From: Enterobacter sp. Cy-643
GTDB lineage: Bacteria; Pseudomonadota; Gammaproteobacteria; Enterobacterales; Enterobacteriaceae
Length of the DNA: 64,000 nucleotides
Assembly: GCF_011752815.1 (NCBI RefSeq)
Contig: NZ_VWWV01000009.1
Coordinates: 39,504 to 103,503 of the forward strand
Direction of reading: 5' to 3'
The notes under the pieces were generated by a model. It was not told the origin of the DNA and did no database searches. It was given only the letters and a program-made list of their open reading frames with translations. The translations under genes were made by a program, and so were the position numbers. How positions within the stretch are numbered: position 1 is the stretch's first letter; the number at the start of each line of letters is the position of its first letter. Positions 16,977 through 27,900 of this stretch are shown one piece after another.

Positions 16977-17438
16977 TTGGTTAATTTGCCGCTAACAGAT
17001 CTGAATATTTATCCCGCTTCCTCCGATGATGCGCAGATGCTGGCTGATATACGCGTTGAATCAATGCGTCCCAGCCTGGAAGCGCTGAACAGGTTTGATC
17101 CCGTCAGAGCGCGAGATCGTTTTCTCTCTACATTCGAGGAAAATGATACCTTCATCCTTTCCCTGGATGGCGAAGTCGCTGGTTTCTATGTGCTCAGAAC
17201 CTACCCTGAATATTTATATTTGGATCACTTCTATATCAAAAAACAATTTCAGGAGAAAGGAATCGGAAGCATTGTGATGAAAGGCTTGAAGGTACAAGCC
17301 AGTACCTTAAAGAAACCTATCCGGTTGATCGCCCTAAAAGAAAGCCCGGCCAATGCATTTTATCTCTCACAGGGTTTTATTTTTGAGCGTGCGGAGGGGG
17401 TTGATAGGCATTATTTTTGGGCGTTGGAAGAATATTAA
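16977..17438 (+). CDS. GNAT family N-acetyltransferase
   Basis: A GNAT protein of about 153 residues. The acetyl-CoA binding segment is QFQEKGIGSIVMKGL (Q/RxxGxG/A motif), preceded by the beta4 strand YLYLDHFYI and followed by ESPANAFYLSQGFIFER, the usual motif B. The substrate is unknown. No ATG start is available: I chose the TTG at 16977, which has AGG eight bases upstream; a TTG at 16956 would add seven residues. It sits between symE/symR and the satellite remnant and looks like accessory DNA. Confidence 0.8.
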   Translation: MVNLPLTDLNIYPASSDDAQMLADIRVESMRPSLEALNRFDPVRARDRFLSTFEENDTFILSLDGEVAGFYVLRTYPEYLYLDHFYIKKQFQEKGIGSIVMKGLKVQASTLKKPIRLIALKESPANAFYLSQGFIFERAEGVDRHYFWALEEY

Positions 17439-17621
17439 GAGTGGGTGGTTTGGGCTTTAGGGACGTTTGCAGGTGCGCAAGTGTAAGGAGTTGCCACTCA
17501 ATCAAACTTCAAGTCGTAACAAACTGATTTTTAATGACTAAAAGCGAGTTGGTTTAGTTAATTCCTCTTGTCGCAGCGTTAGCATGTTTACAGACAAAAA
17601 AGCCCGCATAATTTGTGCCAC
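17439..17621. other. Short intergenic stretch before the satellite remnant
   Basis: No gene visible. Its right end (17596-17630) is a hairpin with flanking A run (AAAGCCCGC ... GCGGGCTTT) that copies the ssrA terminator with an altered loop; it belongs to the repeated attachment region. Confidence 0.5.
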
Positions 17622-17671
17622 GCGGGCTTTCAGGACTTCATCGGATGACTCTGGTAATCACCGATGGAGAA
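17622..17671. repeat. Direct repeat, distal attachment-site copy (attR-like)
   Basis: A 50-base stretch identical to 19540-19589, which lies immediately downstream of the tmRNA gene. Beyond the perfect core, the flanking terminator hairpin is also duplicated with changes in its loop. This is the pattern left when an integrase inserts an element at the 3' side of ssrA. Confidence 0.9.
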
Positions 17672-17694
17672 GTTCCATAAGAGGCTGGCAAACC

Positions 17695-18536
<842 letters not shown>

Positions 18537-18655
18537 CTCTTCGGGTGTCCTTTCCCTGGCGGATAACGGCATCATCCTCAGTAATGCATGATGCAAGAGT
18601 ACCTGATAATACCGGCATGGAAAACCGGCCTGAGCCGGTTCGTTTGCTGCGGGGA

Positions 18656-19270
18656 TTACTGGCTACATGCTGGCAGCCAGTCGGCCTCGCTGTCCTCATG
18701 CAGCGCGAGGTTGGTCTGGATAGCGTTATTTGTCCTGCGCTTCAGCAGGATGCGCTCATACTCCTTCAGCGTCTGCGGCACCGCCTGGCCGAACGCGGTC
18801 AGGCTCAGCGGGTGCTGATGGCCGCGCGACTCCATAAACGACAGGTAGGCGTGGTATAGATAGCGCTTCGGATTCAGCGGGTGAATATTGGCATTACCCA
18901 TAAACAGACCGGTCGCGGTGCTTATCGGCTTCAGATAGGCGCAGAAATCGACCAGCGGATCAGTCTGGCGTTTAATCTCCAGCGCCTCGCCGGACGTCTG
19001 CTGCGCCTGTAGCAGTGCGCGCGCTTCTTCCGGCTGACTGAAGCGCTGCATCAGGTGGCGCATGATAACGGCCAGCTCGGTGCTGATTTTGTCCAGCAAC
19101 TGCGGGTCACGCTCTTTTGCCGGTATCACCTCCGGGAAGGCCAGGATTACCCGGCGGCGTGATACGCCGCCGCTGCGGTCGCTGAAGCGCATCGGGTTGT
19201 TGTTCACCGCCAGAATCGCCGCCGGGATGTGTGCCGAATAGGCATCACGGTATTTCGGGTCGAAATTACC
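18656..19270 (-). pseudogene. Remnant of P4 alpha-type primase/helicase (C-terminal part)
   Basis: The frame reads GNFDPKYRDAYSAHIPAAIL, then NNNPMRFSDRSGGVSRRRVI and FPEVIPAKERDP, the C-terminal helicase and origin-binding part of phage P4 alpha-type replication proteins. The primase and Walker motifs are missing because the 5' part of the gene is deleted; at its 5' end the frame meets integrase sequence directly. About 200 codons remain, ending at 18656. An ATG/GTG start near 19207 could allow a short product, but it would not be a working replicase. Confidence 0.8.
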
Positions 19271-19402
19271 GGACGTTGATAGTGGAAGCGCCAGAGTTTT
19301 TTATCAGAGGTTTTTACGAGTAAGAACAGGCCGTCACCATCATGCAGAGTGCACTTTTTTAAGGATCTCGTTATTAGTGAGAGGGCGTGTGATACGTGCC
19401 AT
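19268..19402 (-). pseudogene. Remnant of P4-like tyrosine integrase (N-terminus only, frameshifted)
   Basis: From the ATG at 19402 the frame reads MARITRPLTNNEIL, the usual start of CP4-57/P4-like integrases, then hits a deletion and frameshift at a run of six A. In the next frame it continues TLHDGDGLFLLVKTSDKKLW and RFHYQRP, also typical integrase N-terminal sequence, and then stops being integrase at about 19268, where primase sequence begins. The catalytic Arg-His-Arg-Tyr domain is absent. Confidence 0.85.
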
Positions 19403-19512
19403 GCCTGGCTCCCTTCCATAATTGGTACATGTTTATGAACCACGGCATAGCGTATACCTAAACGTATACCAATAATCACCGGATTTAGCTGGATGTGCTC
19501 GAACAACAGACA

Positions 19513-19548
19513 CAAAAAAGCCCGCAGGGCTTGCGCCATGCGGGCTTT
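19513..19548 (-). terminator. ssrA intrinsic terminator
   Basis: On the minus strand, AAAGCCCGC and GCGGGC pair around a GC-rich loop and are followed by a run of six T. It matches the terminator found downstream of ssrA in E. coli. Confidence 0.8.
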
Positions 19549-19589
19549 CAGGACTTCATCGGATGACTCTGGTAATCACCGATGGAGAA
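19540..19589. repeat. Direct repeat next to ssrA (attL-like)
   Basis: The partner of 17622-17671, 50 identical bases, lying 3 bases from the CCA end of tmRNA. It covers part of the ssrA terminator and the spacer between gene and terminator, so the integration left ssrA intact. Confidence 0.9.
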
Positions 19590-19592
19590 TTT

Positions 19593-19956
19593 TGGTGGAG
19601 CTGGCGGGAGTTGAACCCGCGTCCGAAATTTCTACATCCTCGGTACTACATGCTTAGTCAGTCTTTACATTCGCCGGGCAACTGCGGACAGACACGCCAT
19701 TACCAGACTATCCTGATTAGTTTTAATGCTTCAACCCCAGGCAAGGCATCCACACGATCTCTTTTGGGTTTGACCTCTCTTTGATCCCCGTCTTAAGAGC
19801 GGAAGCTAGGGAGAGAGGGCTCAGAGCAGGTTATTAAGCTGCTAAAGCGAAGTTTTCGTCGTTTGCGACTATTTTTTTGCGGCTTTTTACGAGGCCAACC
19901 GCCCCTCGGCATGCACCTTGGGTTTCGCAAATCCCGTCGAATCCAGAATCAGCCCC
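19593..19956 (-). ncRNA. ssrA: Transfer-messenger RNA
   Basis: A 364-nt tmRNA. The 5' end GGGGCTGATTCTGGATTCG and the 3' end (T-arm GGTTCAACTCC, acceptor CAGCTCCACCA) form the alanyl tRNA-like domain with the CCA encoded. The tag reading frame gives ANDENFALAA followed by two stop codons, where E. coli has ANDENYALAA. A -10 TATACT lies at 19971-19976. With SmpB it rescues stalled ribosomes and marks the nascent chain for ClpXP. Here it is separated from smpB by the 18-kb bap locus. Confidence 0.98.
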
Positions 19957-20073
19957 AATGTGTACCGGCGAGTATAACAGATTTATTACGTGCGTGACCA
20001 GCCGTCTGAAGAGAAATCCCGCTGAGTGCCATTCGTACAAAATTCCTTCAACACCAGCGGGATAGAGGGGCAA

Positions 20074-21264
20074 TTAACGTTCGCGCAGCGCCTCGCGGGC
20101 GCGGTTGAACGGCTTAATCAGATACTCAACGATGGTTTTCTGCCCGGTTTTAATATCCACGGTGGCCACCATCCCCGGTGAGATGGAGAAGTGGTGGCCG
20201 ACTTTGTTCACCAGGTAGTCCTGGTTGGTGCGGATAAACACCCGGTAGTAGACGATTTCCGGCTTCACTTTGTCCTGAATGGTGTCCGGGGAGATGGTTT
20301 CCACGGTGCCTTCCAGCCCGCCGTAAATGGCGTAATCGTAGGCGGTGATTTTCACCAGCGCGCGCTGGCCGGGGTGGATAAAGGCGATGTCGCGCGGGGA
20401 GAGCCGCGCCTCAATCAGCAGGTGATCGTCCACCGGCACAATCTCCATCATCTCGCCGTTCGGCGGAATAACGCCGCCGATGGTGGTCACCTGAATGTTC
20501 TTCACGATGCCGCGCACCGGGGAGCGCACGGTCATGCGGTTCACCGAATCCTCACGGCCCTTGATGATAGCGTCCAGCATGTCCACTTCGGCATTAGCTT
20601 TTGAGAGCGCCTCGCGCGCCTGCACGTAATACTGCGAGCGCAGGTCGGTGATCCTTAAGCCGAGGTCGCTTTTCTGCCGCTGCAGGCGCAGCACTTCCAC
20701 GTGGCTCGCCGCGCCGCTTTTCACCAGCCGCTGGGTGATATCCAGCTCTTTGTTGACCGACGTCAGCGCGTCCCGCAGCTCGGCTTCGGAGTCGTTCAGC
20801 TGCGCCCGACGCGTTTTATACAGCCGTGTTTCGGAGGCGAGCAGATCCGGAAACGCTTTGAGTGAGTCCGGGAACTTCAGCGGCTGGTCGTTCACTTCCG
20901 CGTAAAGCCGCGCGCTGGAGGCCAGAGAGGCGCGGTAGCGAGCCGTGCTTTCCCCGACGTTGGACTCGGAGCGGGTCGGGTCGAGGCGGGCGACGATTTG
21001 CCCGGCCTGCACTTTGTCGCCCTCGTGCACCAGCAGCTCGGTGACTATCCCGCCGTCCAGCGACTGCAAAATCTGCTCGCGGGAGCTGGGCACCACTTTC
21101 CCGGTGCCGGTGGAGACTTCGTCCAGCGTGCCGAACCACGCCCAGACGCCGAACAGCACAAACAGCAGCGTGATGAGCAGGATAATGCGGCTCGCCCCGG
21201 AGAATTCGCTTTCGCGCTGAATGTCCGGGTCATCCATGGTGACGTCATGCTGACTGGTTTTCAT
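20074..21264 (-). CDS. bapD: Type I secretion membrane fusion protein BapD
   Basis: A 396-residue HlyD/LapC-type adaptor: cytoplasmic N-terminus, one transmembrane helix (RIILLITLLFVLFGVWAW), lipoyl half-motif SLDGGIVTELLVHEGDKVQ, a coiled-coil hairpin (about 120 to 260), second lipoyl half with RSPVRGIVKNIQV, and a barrel ending in TGQKTIVEYLIKPF. It links the ABC exporter BapC to the outer-membrane channel BapB for secretion of the giant adhesin BapA. The start at 21264 overlaps bapC by 20 bases; a longer frame to 21354 is rejected because it lies wholly inside bapC. It is the last gene of bapABCD. Confidence 0.9.
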   Translation of the reverse strand: MKTSQHDVTMDDPDIQRESEFSGASRIILLITLLFVLFGVWAWFGTLDEVSTGTGKVVPSSREQILQSLDGGIVTELLVHEGDKVQAGQIVARLDPTRSESNVGESTARYRASLASSARLYAEVNDQPLKFPDSLKAFPDLLASETRLYKTRRAQLNDSEAELRDALTSVNKELDITQRLVKSGAASHVEVLRLQRQKSDLGLRITDLRSQYYVQAREALSKANAEVDMLDAIIKGREDSVNRMTVRSPVRGIVKNIQVTTIGGVIPPNGEMMEIVPVDDHLLIEARLSPRDIAFIHPGQRALVKITAYDYAIYGGLEGTVETISPDTIQDKVKPEIVYYRVFIRTNQDYLVNKVGHHFSISPGMVATVDIKTGQKTIVEYLIKPFNRAREALRER

Positions 21265-23452
21265 TGTTCCACTCCCGCGGTGGTGTCTGGGCGGCGGCCG
21301 GGGCCTGAGCCTGTGCCGGTCTTGCGGCGCCGAGCGCCTGTGCCTTCGGTGCATCCATCACAAGCTGGCCGTCTTTCAGCACCAGTACGCGTTCGACCAG
21401 TTCGAGCACCGGCACGCGGTGGGTGGCGACGACCAGCGTGCGGTGGCCGAGCCACTGGTTCAGCCGCTGAATAAATTCCCGTTCGGTATGGTCGTCCAGC
21501 GAGGCGGTGGGCTCGTCGAGCAGCACGATGTTGGGCGAGCGCAGCAGCATGCGCGCCAGCAGGATCGACTGACGCTGCCCGCCGGAAAGCCCGCTGCCGC
21601 CCTCCATGATCGGGTGATCCAGGCCTTTGGGCAGGTGCTTCACGAAGTTACTCGCGCCGCTCACGTCCAGCGCCTCAAAGATCGCTTCGTCGCTGGCGTG
21701 CGGGGCGCCGAGGGTGAGGTTTTCCCGCAGCGTGCCGTAGAACAGCCGCGCGTTCTGGCTCAGAAAGCCGATGTTGCGGCGCAGATCCGCCATGTCGATT
21801 TGCGACATCGCAAGATCGTCGAGCCGGGCTTCGCCGCTGGCAAGATCGACCCCGCCCGCAAGCGCCTGCAGCAGCGTAGATTTGCCCGCACCGTTGCGCC
21901 CGAGCACGGCAATGCGCTCGCCGCGCTGGATCTCAAGGCGGGCAATGCGCAGCGGAATGCGCGGATCTTCGCTGTGGTATTTGAACTGCGCGCTTTCAAA
22001 CAGGTAGTGGCCGTGGAGGATATCCTTGTGGATCAGGTTTTCATCGCGCTGGGTTTCCACCGGCAGCTGCATGATGCTGTCCAGCCCCTGTTTGGCGGCT
22101 TTGACCTGCTGCCAGCGGGCGAGCACGCCGCACAGGTTGGCCATCGGGGCAATCATCCTTGAGGCCAGCATGGAGGCGGCGACCATGGCCCCGGTGGTCA
22201 TTTCACCTTCAATGACCAGCGGGGCGCCGAACAGCACCACCACTACAAACACCAGGCTCTGAATGGTGATCCCCCAGCTGATTAAGCCCTGGGTCAGTTC
22301 GCGGGTTTTCAGGCCGGATTCGGCGGTAATGCGGATGTAGCTGTTCCACTGCTGGAGGAAGCGGTTCTCCGCCTGCATCAGCTTGATGTCCTCCAGCCCC
22401 TGCACGCTTTCCACCAGCACGGCGTTGCGCAGGGTGGATTCGTGGGCGGCCTGGTTGGCCAGCGTGGCGAGCTTTTTCTGCAGCAGCAGGCCGGGCAGCA
22501 CCATCACGATGGCGGCGACCGGGGCGATCCACGCCAGCTGCGGGGCGATGATCGCCAGTACCCCAACGAACAAGATAAAGAACGGCAGATCGACGATCGT
22601 GGAGATGGTCGAGGAGGTGATCATCTCGCGGATCTGCTCCAGCTCGCGCAGCTGAGAAATAAAGCTGCCGGTGGAGCGGGGCACGGCGCTGTTGCGCAGC
22701 CGCAGCGCGTGGCTAAAAACGCGATCCGAAATACGCATGTCGGCCCGCTTGCCCAGCACGTCCATGATGTTGCTGCGCGTGACTTTCAGAATGAAGCCGA
22801 ACACCACGGCGATCAGCACGCCGGTCGCCAGCACGTACAGCGTCGGGTATGACTGAGCCGGGATCACCCGGTCGTATACCTGCATCGAGAACAGGATCCC
22901 GGCCAGCGACAGCACGTTCACCCAAAAAGCCGCCAGCATCACCGGGCCGTAAGGGCGAATATCCAGCATGATCAGCTCTTTCATCCAGTCCGGGCTGAAG
23001 CGAGAGATATAGGCGTCGACGCGGCTGTCTTTCAGCGCCGAAAGCGGGCGCAGGGCGGCCACAAAGCGGATCTCCGGCAGCAGCTTGCTGAGCGACTGGC
23101 GGTTGGTGTGGCGTTCGTCGTCGAAATAACAGATATCCACGGTGTCTTCGCCGTCAAACTGCTCGATCACCGCGATCTGGCCGTTGGCTAAGTCCACCAC
23201 CACCGGCAGCCGCCACTGGGATATCGCTTTTTCGGTGTTGCCCAGCATATGGAAGGAAAGGCCGGCCTGGCGCGAAAGCTGGGTCAGCGCGGCGACTTTG
23301 GTTTTGTCTTTGAACCACGGGGCGTTGGCCTGGATAGTGCCGGGCGAGCAAACCACGCGGTAGTGCCCGGCGACGTAACTGATGGCGTGGGCCCATTGGG
23401 TCAGGGCCTGTTCGCTTAAAAACTCCCCTGCGGGAGAGGCTGTCTGGCTCAT
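21245..23452 (-). CDS. bapC: Type I secretion ABC transporter BapC
   Basis: A 735-residue LapB/HlyB-type exporter. Residues 1 to about 140 form a C39-like domain that lacks the catalytic Cys (there is no ECGxxC), as expected for adhesin exporters that recognise a C-terminal signal without cutting it. Transmembrane helices follow (YGPVMLAAFWVNVLSLAGIL onward), then the nucleotide-binding domain: Walker A GRNGAGKST at about 518, signature LSGGQ at about 622 and Walker B IVLLDEP near 645. An Ala/Gln/Pro-rich tail ends the protein. It overlaps bapB by 4 bases and bapD by 20, so translation is coupled along the operon. Confidence 0.92.
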   Translation of the reverse strand: MSQTASPAGEFLSEQALTQWAHAISYVAGHYRVVCSPGTIQANAPWFKDKTKVAALTQLSRQAGLSFHMLGNTEKAISQWRLPVVVDLANGQIAVIEQFDGEDTVDICYFDDERHTNRQSLSKLLPEIRFVAALRPLSALKDSRVDAYISRFSPDWMKELIMLDIRPYGPVMLAAFWVNVLSLAGILFSMQVYDRVIPAQSYPTLYVLATGVLIAVVFGFILKVTRSNIMDVLGKRADMRISDRVFSHALRLRNSAVPRSTGSFISQLRELEQIREMITSSTISTIVDLPFFILFVGVLAIIAPQLAWIAPVAAIVMVLPGLLLQKKLATLANQAAHESTLRNAVLVESVQGLEDIKLMQAENRFLQQWNSYIRITAESGLKTRELTQGLISWGITIQSLVFVVVVLFGAPLVIEGEMTTGAMVAASMLASRMIAPMANLCGVLARWQQVKAAKQGLDSIMQLPVETQRDENLIHKDILHGHYLFESAQFKYHSEDPRIPLRIARLEIQRGERIAVLGRNGAGKSTLLQALAGGVDLASGEARLDDLAMSQIDMADLRRNIGFLSQNARLFYGTLRENLTLGAPHASDEAIFEALDVSGASNFVKHLPKGLDHPIMEGGSGLSGGQRQSILLARMLLRSPNIVLLDEPTASLDDHTEREFIQRLNQWLGHRTLVVATHRVPVLELVERVLVLKDGQLVMDAPKAQALGAARPAQAQAPAAAQTPPREWNNENQSA

Positions 23453-24855
23453 GGCTGAATCTCCAGGGACTGGATGTTGCGGTGTTCCAGACCAAATGCG
23501 GTGCGTAATTTGCCGGTGTTGTACAGGCAGTTAAGCTGCAGTTGATGGAGCTGGCTCAGCGTTTGTTGTTGGGCGAAGCGCGCCTGGAAGACTTCCTGTT
23601 CGGCGTTGAGTACGTCCAGCAGCGGGCGGGAGCCCAGGTCGAGATACTGCTGTTGGTACAGTTCACGGGTGCGGGCGCTCAGCTGTTCCTGGCGCTGCAG
23701 CACCTGGAGCGCGGTGGCGAGGCTAATAGCCTGGCTGCGGGATTCCAGCAGCTTCTGGCGTACGTCCAGCCGAACCCGGTCGATACCGGACTGCGCCGCT
23801 TCCAGCGCATGGCTGGCGGCGTTGCGGCGTGCCGTCAGGCCACCGCCCTGGTAAATCGGCATTTCGACGCGGATGTACGCCGAGTATTGCGTGCGGTTCA
23901 GCACTTCGCTGCCGGAATAGTTGTTGTTCAGGTAGTGCTGCACGGACGGCTCCAGCGAGATGGTTGGGGTCATCTGCGAGTTGGCGTAGTCGAGGTTAGC
24001 CTGCGCCACGTTGGCCTGCGCCCAGGCTGCGAGCACGGCGGGCACCAGGCGGTCGTCCGGCTTCGCCACGTTGCAGCTGTTATTCAGCTTCTGCGGGAAA
24101 TCAGGGCTGACTTTGTTGAGGCTGGTCCAGCCGAGCTGGCTCATCAGCGTCGCCTGGGTGCTGTCGAGGTTCGATTCGTACTGGATCAGCTGCGAGCGGG
24201 CGGATTCGATACGCGCGTCGGTTTGCACCACGTCGGACATCGAGGTTGCGCCCTGGTCGTTCCGCTCCTGAGTCAGGCGGCCAATGGCGGTTAGCGCGTC
24301 CAACTGCTCTTTGGCGATGTCGACCATTTGCTGCCAGAGCTGCACCTGCACCATCGCCGAGGCGGTATCGTGCCCCACGGTATCAATGCTCACCAGCACG
24401 TTGGCCTGGGCCTGGGCTTCCCCGGCGGTTTCCGCGCGGACCTGGCTTGCCACTTTGCCGAAGTCGTAGAGCATCTGCGACAGCGATAGCACCAGCGACG
24501 GGCTGTAGCCGCTGTTGGTGTAGGTATTGGTGTAGCCGTTGTTCATCCCGGCGCTGATCTGCGGGTAGTACTTGGATTTGGCGACGTTAATCTGTTCAGA
24601 CTGGCTGGACAGTTTGCCGATAGCTTCGCGAATGCTGGGGTGCCAGGTGACGGAGCGGTTGACCGCGTCGTTCAGCGTTAAGGTTCCGGGCGCAGGGGCA
24701 TTCAGCGGGAGGGCGGTGGAGCCATCGAGTGAGGGGAGCTCTTGTTGTTGAGCCAGACCCTGAGTCGTAATAGAAGTAGGCGCGTCGTCGGCCCAGGCCT
24801 GGAGTGAAAACAGACCGCAAGCCAGCCATAACGCAACAGGCCGTAATTTTCCCAT
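23449..24855 (-). CDS. bapB: TolC-like outer membrane channel BapB
   Basis: A 468-residue outer-membrane efflux protein with a signal peptide (GKLRPVALWLACGLFSLQAW, cleavage near AWA-DD). Two homologous helical repeats typical of TolC follow; YPQISAGMNNGYTNT and QYSAYIRVEMPIYQGGGLTA are the beta-strand ends that insert in the outer membrane. The ATG lies about 80 bases downstream of the bapA stop codon. It is dedicated to the BapCD type I system, while the microcin and OqxAB systems presumably use the housekeeping TolC. Confidence 0.9.
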   Translation of the reverse strand: MGKLRPVALWLACGLFSLQAWADDAPTSITTQGLAQQQELPSLDGSTALPLNAPAPGTLTLNDAVNRSVTWHPSIREAIGKLSSQSEQINVAKSKYYPQISAGMNNGYTNTYTNSGYSPSLVLSLSQMLYDFGKVASQVRAETAGEAQAQANVLVSIDTVGHDTASAMVQVQLWQQMVDIAKEQLDALTAIGRLTQERNDQGATSMSDVVQTDARIESARSQLIQYESNLDSTQATLMSQLGWTSLNKVSPDFPQKLNNSCNVAKPDDRLVPAVLAAWAQANVAQANLDYANSQMTPTISLEPSVQHYLNNNYSGSEVLNRTQYSAYIRVEMPIYQGGGLTARRNAASHALEAAQSGIDRVRLDVRQKLLESRSQAISLATALQVLQRQEQLSARTRELYQQQYLDLGSRPLLDVLNAEQEVFQARFAQQQTLSQLHQLQLNCLYNTGKLRTAFGLEHRNIQSLEIQP

Positions 24856-24936
24856 ATTTTTTCCCTAATAAATGGCACTGCGTTTTTGTCTTATTCCCCG
24901 GGCGTCTGCGCGCCCGGGGATTTATCGCAACTACTA

Positions 24937-27900
24937 TCAGGCAACAATGTGGTTGTTCTGGATCAACTCATCGAGTGTGGTGTGCACGTTCTCCAAAGTG
25001 ACAAGAGTGGTTGAGTGGTATGTGCCGGCGGTACCGTCACGGTCGATGGAAATCACCGTGTTGTTGCCGACGCTTGCCACGCTCAGGTAATTACCCAGCG
25101 ATGAAGTCTGCCCGTTCCAGCCGACCAGCAGGTCGTGGATGTTGATCTGGTCTCCGTTGGCGAGCGAGAAGTTCTTCCAGACGTCCGATCCGTTGCCGCC
25201 CGTGCCATCGGCCGCGCCGCCTGCAAGGACGTGGTACACCAGCGTATCGGCGTAGGCCGAAGAACCGGTGATGATGTCCCCATATGCGGTACTGACAATT
25301 TGCGGGTTCATGTTAATGGTCAGGGTGGCGGTGTCCGTATGCCCGTTCTGATCGTTCAGAGCGTAGGTAAAGACCTCTTTGTTGGTGATTGACCCCGGCG
25401 ATACCCCCGGATTCAGGGTGTAGGTGTAGTCGCCGCCGATACCAATTTTCAGCGTGCCGTACTGCCCCTGTATCGTGGCCACCGCGTCGCTGTTGCTCAT
25501 CGGGTTCAGCGTGGCCGAACTGCCGTTGGCGCCGGTAATTGTCATCAGCGTATGCACGCTGCCAAGCTGGTCAGACGCACCTGCGGAGTCTGTGCCGTCG
25601 TACAGGTTGCCGTGTACGATGGTGCTTTGCGCCGTGAAGCTATCCAGCAGGTTCGAGGTCCCGGTGACCGTTGGCGTGATGGTGATCGAGCCCAGCCCCA
25701 ATGGCCCCATGTTCCCGACATAGCTCAGCGTCCAGGTGCCTGAGTGCAGATCGGTGATTGGAATGGTTGCCGTGCCGCCCAGCAGGGCGCTGCCGCTAAA
25801 GGTGCCGGTATAGGTGTGGCCCTGGCCGTCGCTTAGCGTCCAACTGACGGACAGTCCACCCAATACCAGACCGGAAGCCACTTTGAACACAATATTGGCC
25901 CCGCTAAGCACGGTGTTATCCGCAATGTTAAAGGTGCCGCTGCCGTTGCCGTGGGTAGAGGCCAGTAGCGCCGTGTTCCAGGAGGCTGACCCAACGTTGG
26001 CGCTCGCGTAAGCCGCGGTGTTCTGCGTCGAGGTGATTGCCATGATGGCGCTGATGTCGTTCACGGCATCCACGCTATGCGGCGTGGCGGTGATGTTCAG
26101 CGACGCGGTACCGGTATCCCCGTTTGGCGCGGTCACGGTGTACACGAAGCTGTCTGGCGTATTGATGCTGTCGGCTCCCACGCCGGATTTCAGCGTGTAG
26201 GTGTAGTTGCCGTGGGCGTCAATGGTCAGCGTCCCGAACTTACCGTTGATGGTGGTGGTACCGGTCGCGGAAACTGCCACGCCGTTCACCGCCGTCAGCA
26301 AGCTGCCTGCCGGAGCGACATCGTCCTGCATCACGTTCCCGGCAGTTGAGGCCGCCAGACTGTCGACCGCGTAGGTGTGATCCTGGAGGATATTCAGCGT
26401 GTAGCTGGTCAGCAGTGAGACACCGCTCGCGTTCATCAGCAGGAACAGGTAGTCCCCGCCGCCCAGGGTGACGGTCAGCTGGCCCGACGAGCCGCCCAAC
26501 AGCGGAGCCGTCAGCCAGGTTTTCTGCACCTGGAACTGCTCGTATTGCTGGGTCGCCACGTTGAACTTGTAGATGTACAGGTCGAAGGTGGAGAGCAGCG
26601 CCACCCCGCCCACGCTGGCCTGCAGCGTCATGGTGCGCGTCGATCCGTCTGCGACATCAAACAGAATCGGGTTGGTCATGTTAGCCAACAGGTTGAGGTT
26701 GACCACATTCCCCAGACCGACGCTCAGCACCGACAGACCCGTTTGCTGTGAAGCTCCGTGGTCCACGGCGACAACATCGGTGCCGAAGGTCAGCGATCCG
26801 GTGTTATCCGTGGCGGTGACCGTACTGGCCGGGGCACCGTTGCCCAGGGTGACAATCAGCTGCGCAGAGTCGCTGATGCCATTTTGGGTAATGGTGTAGG
26901 TAAAGTTCTCGGTACGGCCCAGCACTGCAGCCGAAGTGTTGGTTAAGGTGTAGGTATAGCTGCCGTCCTGGTTGATATGCAGGGTGCCGTATTTACCCTG
27001 AATATCCAGTCCGCCAGCGCCAACCGTATGGGAGACGCCCTGGCCATCGGTAATCGCCGTGACCACGGTGCCGGTAGGGGCGTTGTCCACGGCCCCACCA
27101 GGACCCGGATCGGTAATGACGTTCCCGCTTGAGGTGGTGGTACCGCTGACCACGCCGGCGCTGGTTTGCTCGACGGTCACCGCAAGGTTGGTCGCTGCAC
27201 CTGTTGCCAGCAGGCTGGTGTTGTAGCCCAGCACGCGGTATTGCCCTTCGCCCAGTCCGTCAAGGTTCAGGGTAACGCCGGTAGCGCCCAGGGTCAGCAG
27301 GTTCAGGAACTGCGGCAGCGAAGAGTCGACAACCGTCGTCCAGGCGTTAGTGGTCGCGTCAAATTTCTGAATAGCGATCTCCAGCGTATTCAGCAATGAC
27401 AGTACCACGCCGGTGGCGGCGGCATTAATGGTGATATGCCCCGTTGCTCCGCTGCCGATGGTGAAGCCGACCTGGGCGGTATTGCTGCCCAGAACCGACG
27501 CCACGTTCCCCAGCGCGCCAATCAGCAGATTGCCATAGCCACTGTAGTGCGAGGTGGTGATGTCTGCGTTGCTGGTCAGCGCCAGATCGACCACATTGCT
27601 GCTGGCCGAAAGTGGCAGAATCGGCGCGGTGATCGAGAGCGATGGAGAGACGTTACCCGCCGCATCCGCGGCAGATATCGACAGCGACTGCCCTTCAATC
27701 TGGCGAGTCGGCAGCGTGATGCTGAACGCGCCGGACGCATTCGCCGTACCGGTAACGGTGATCCCGCCCGGCAGCGTGATGGTCACGGTGCTGTTCGCTT
27801 CCGCGACGCCAGTGATCGTCGAACCGTCGGCGCTGATAACCCCGGTTGGGATCAGCGGTGGAATAGTATCGACAATCACCGAGGTCGGCAGAGAGGCGCC

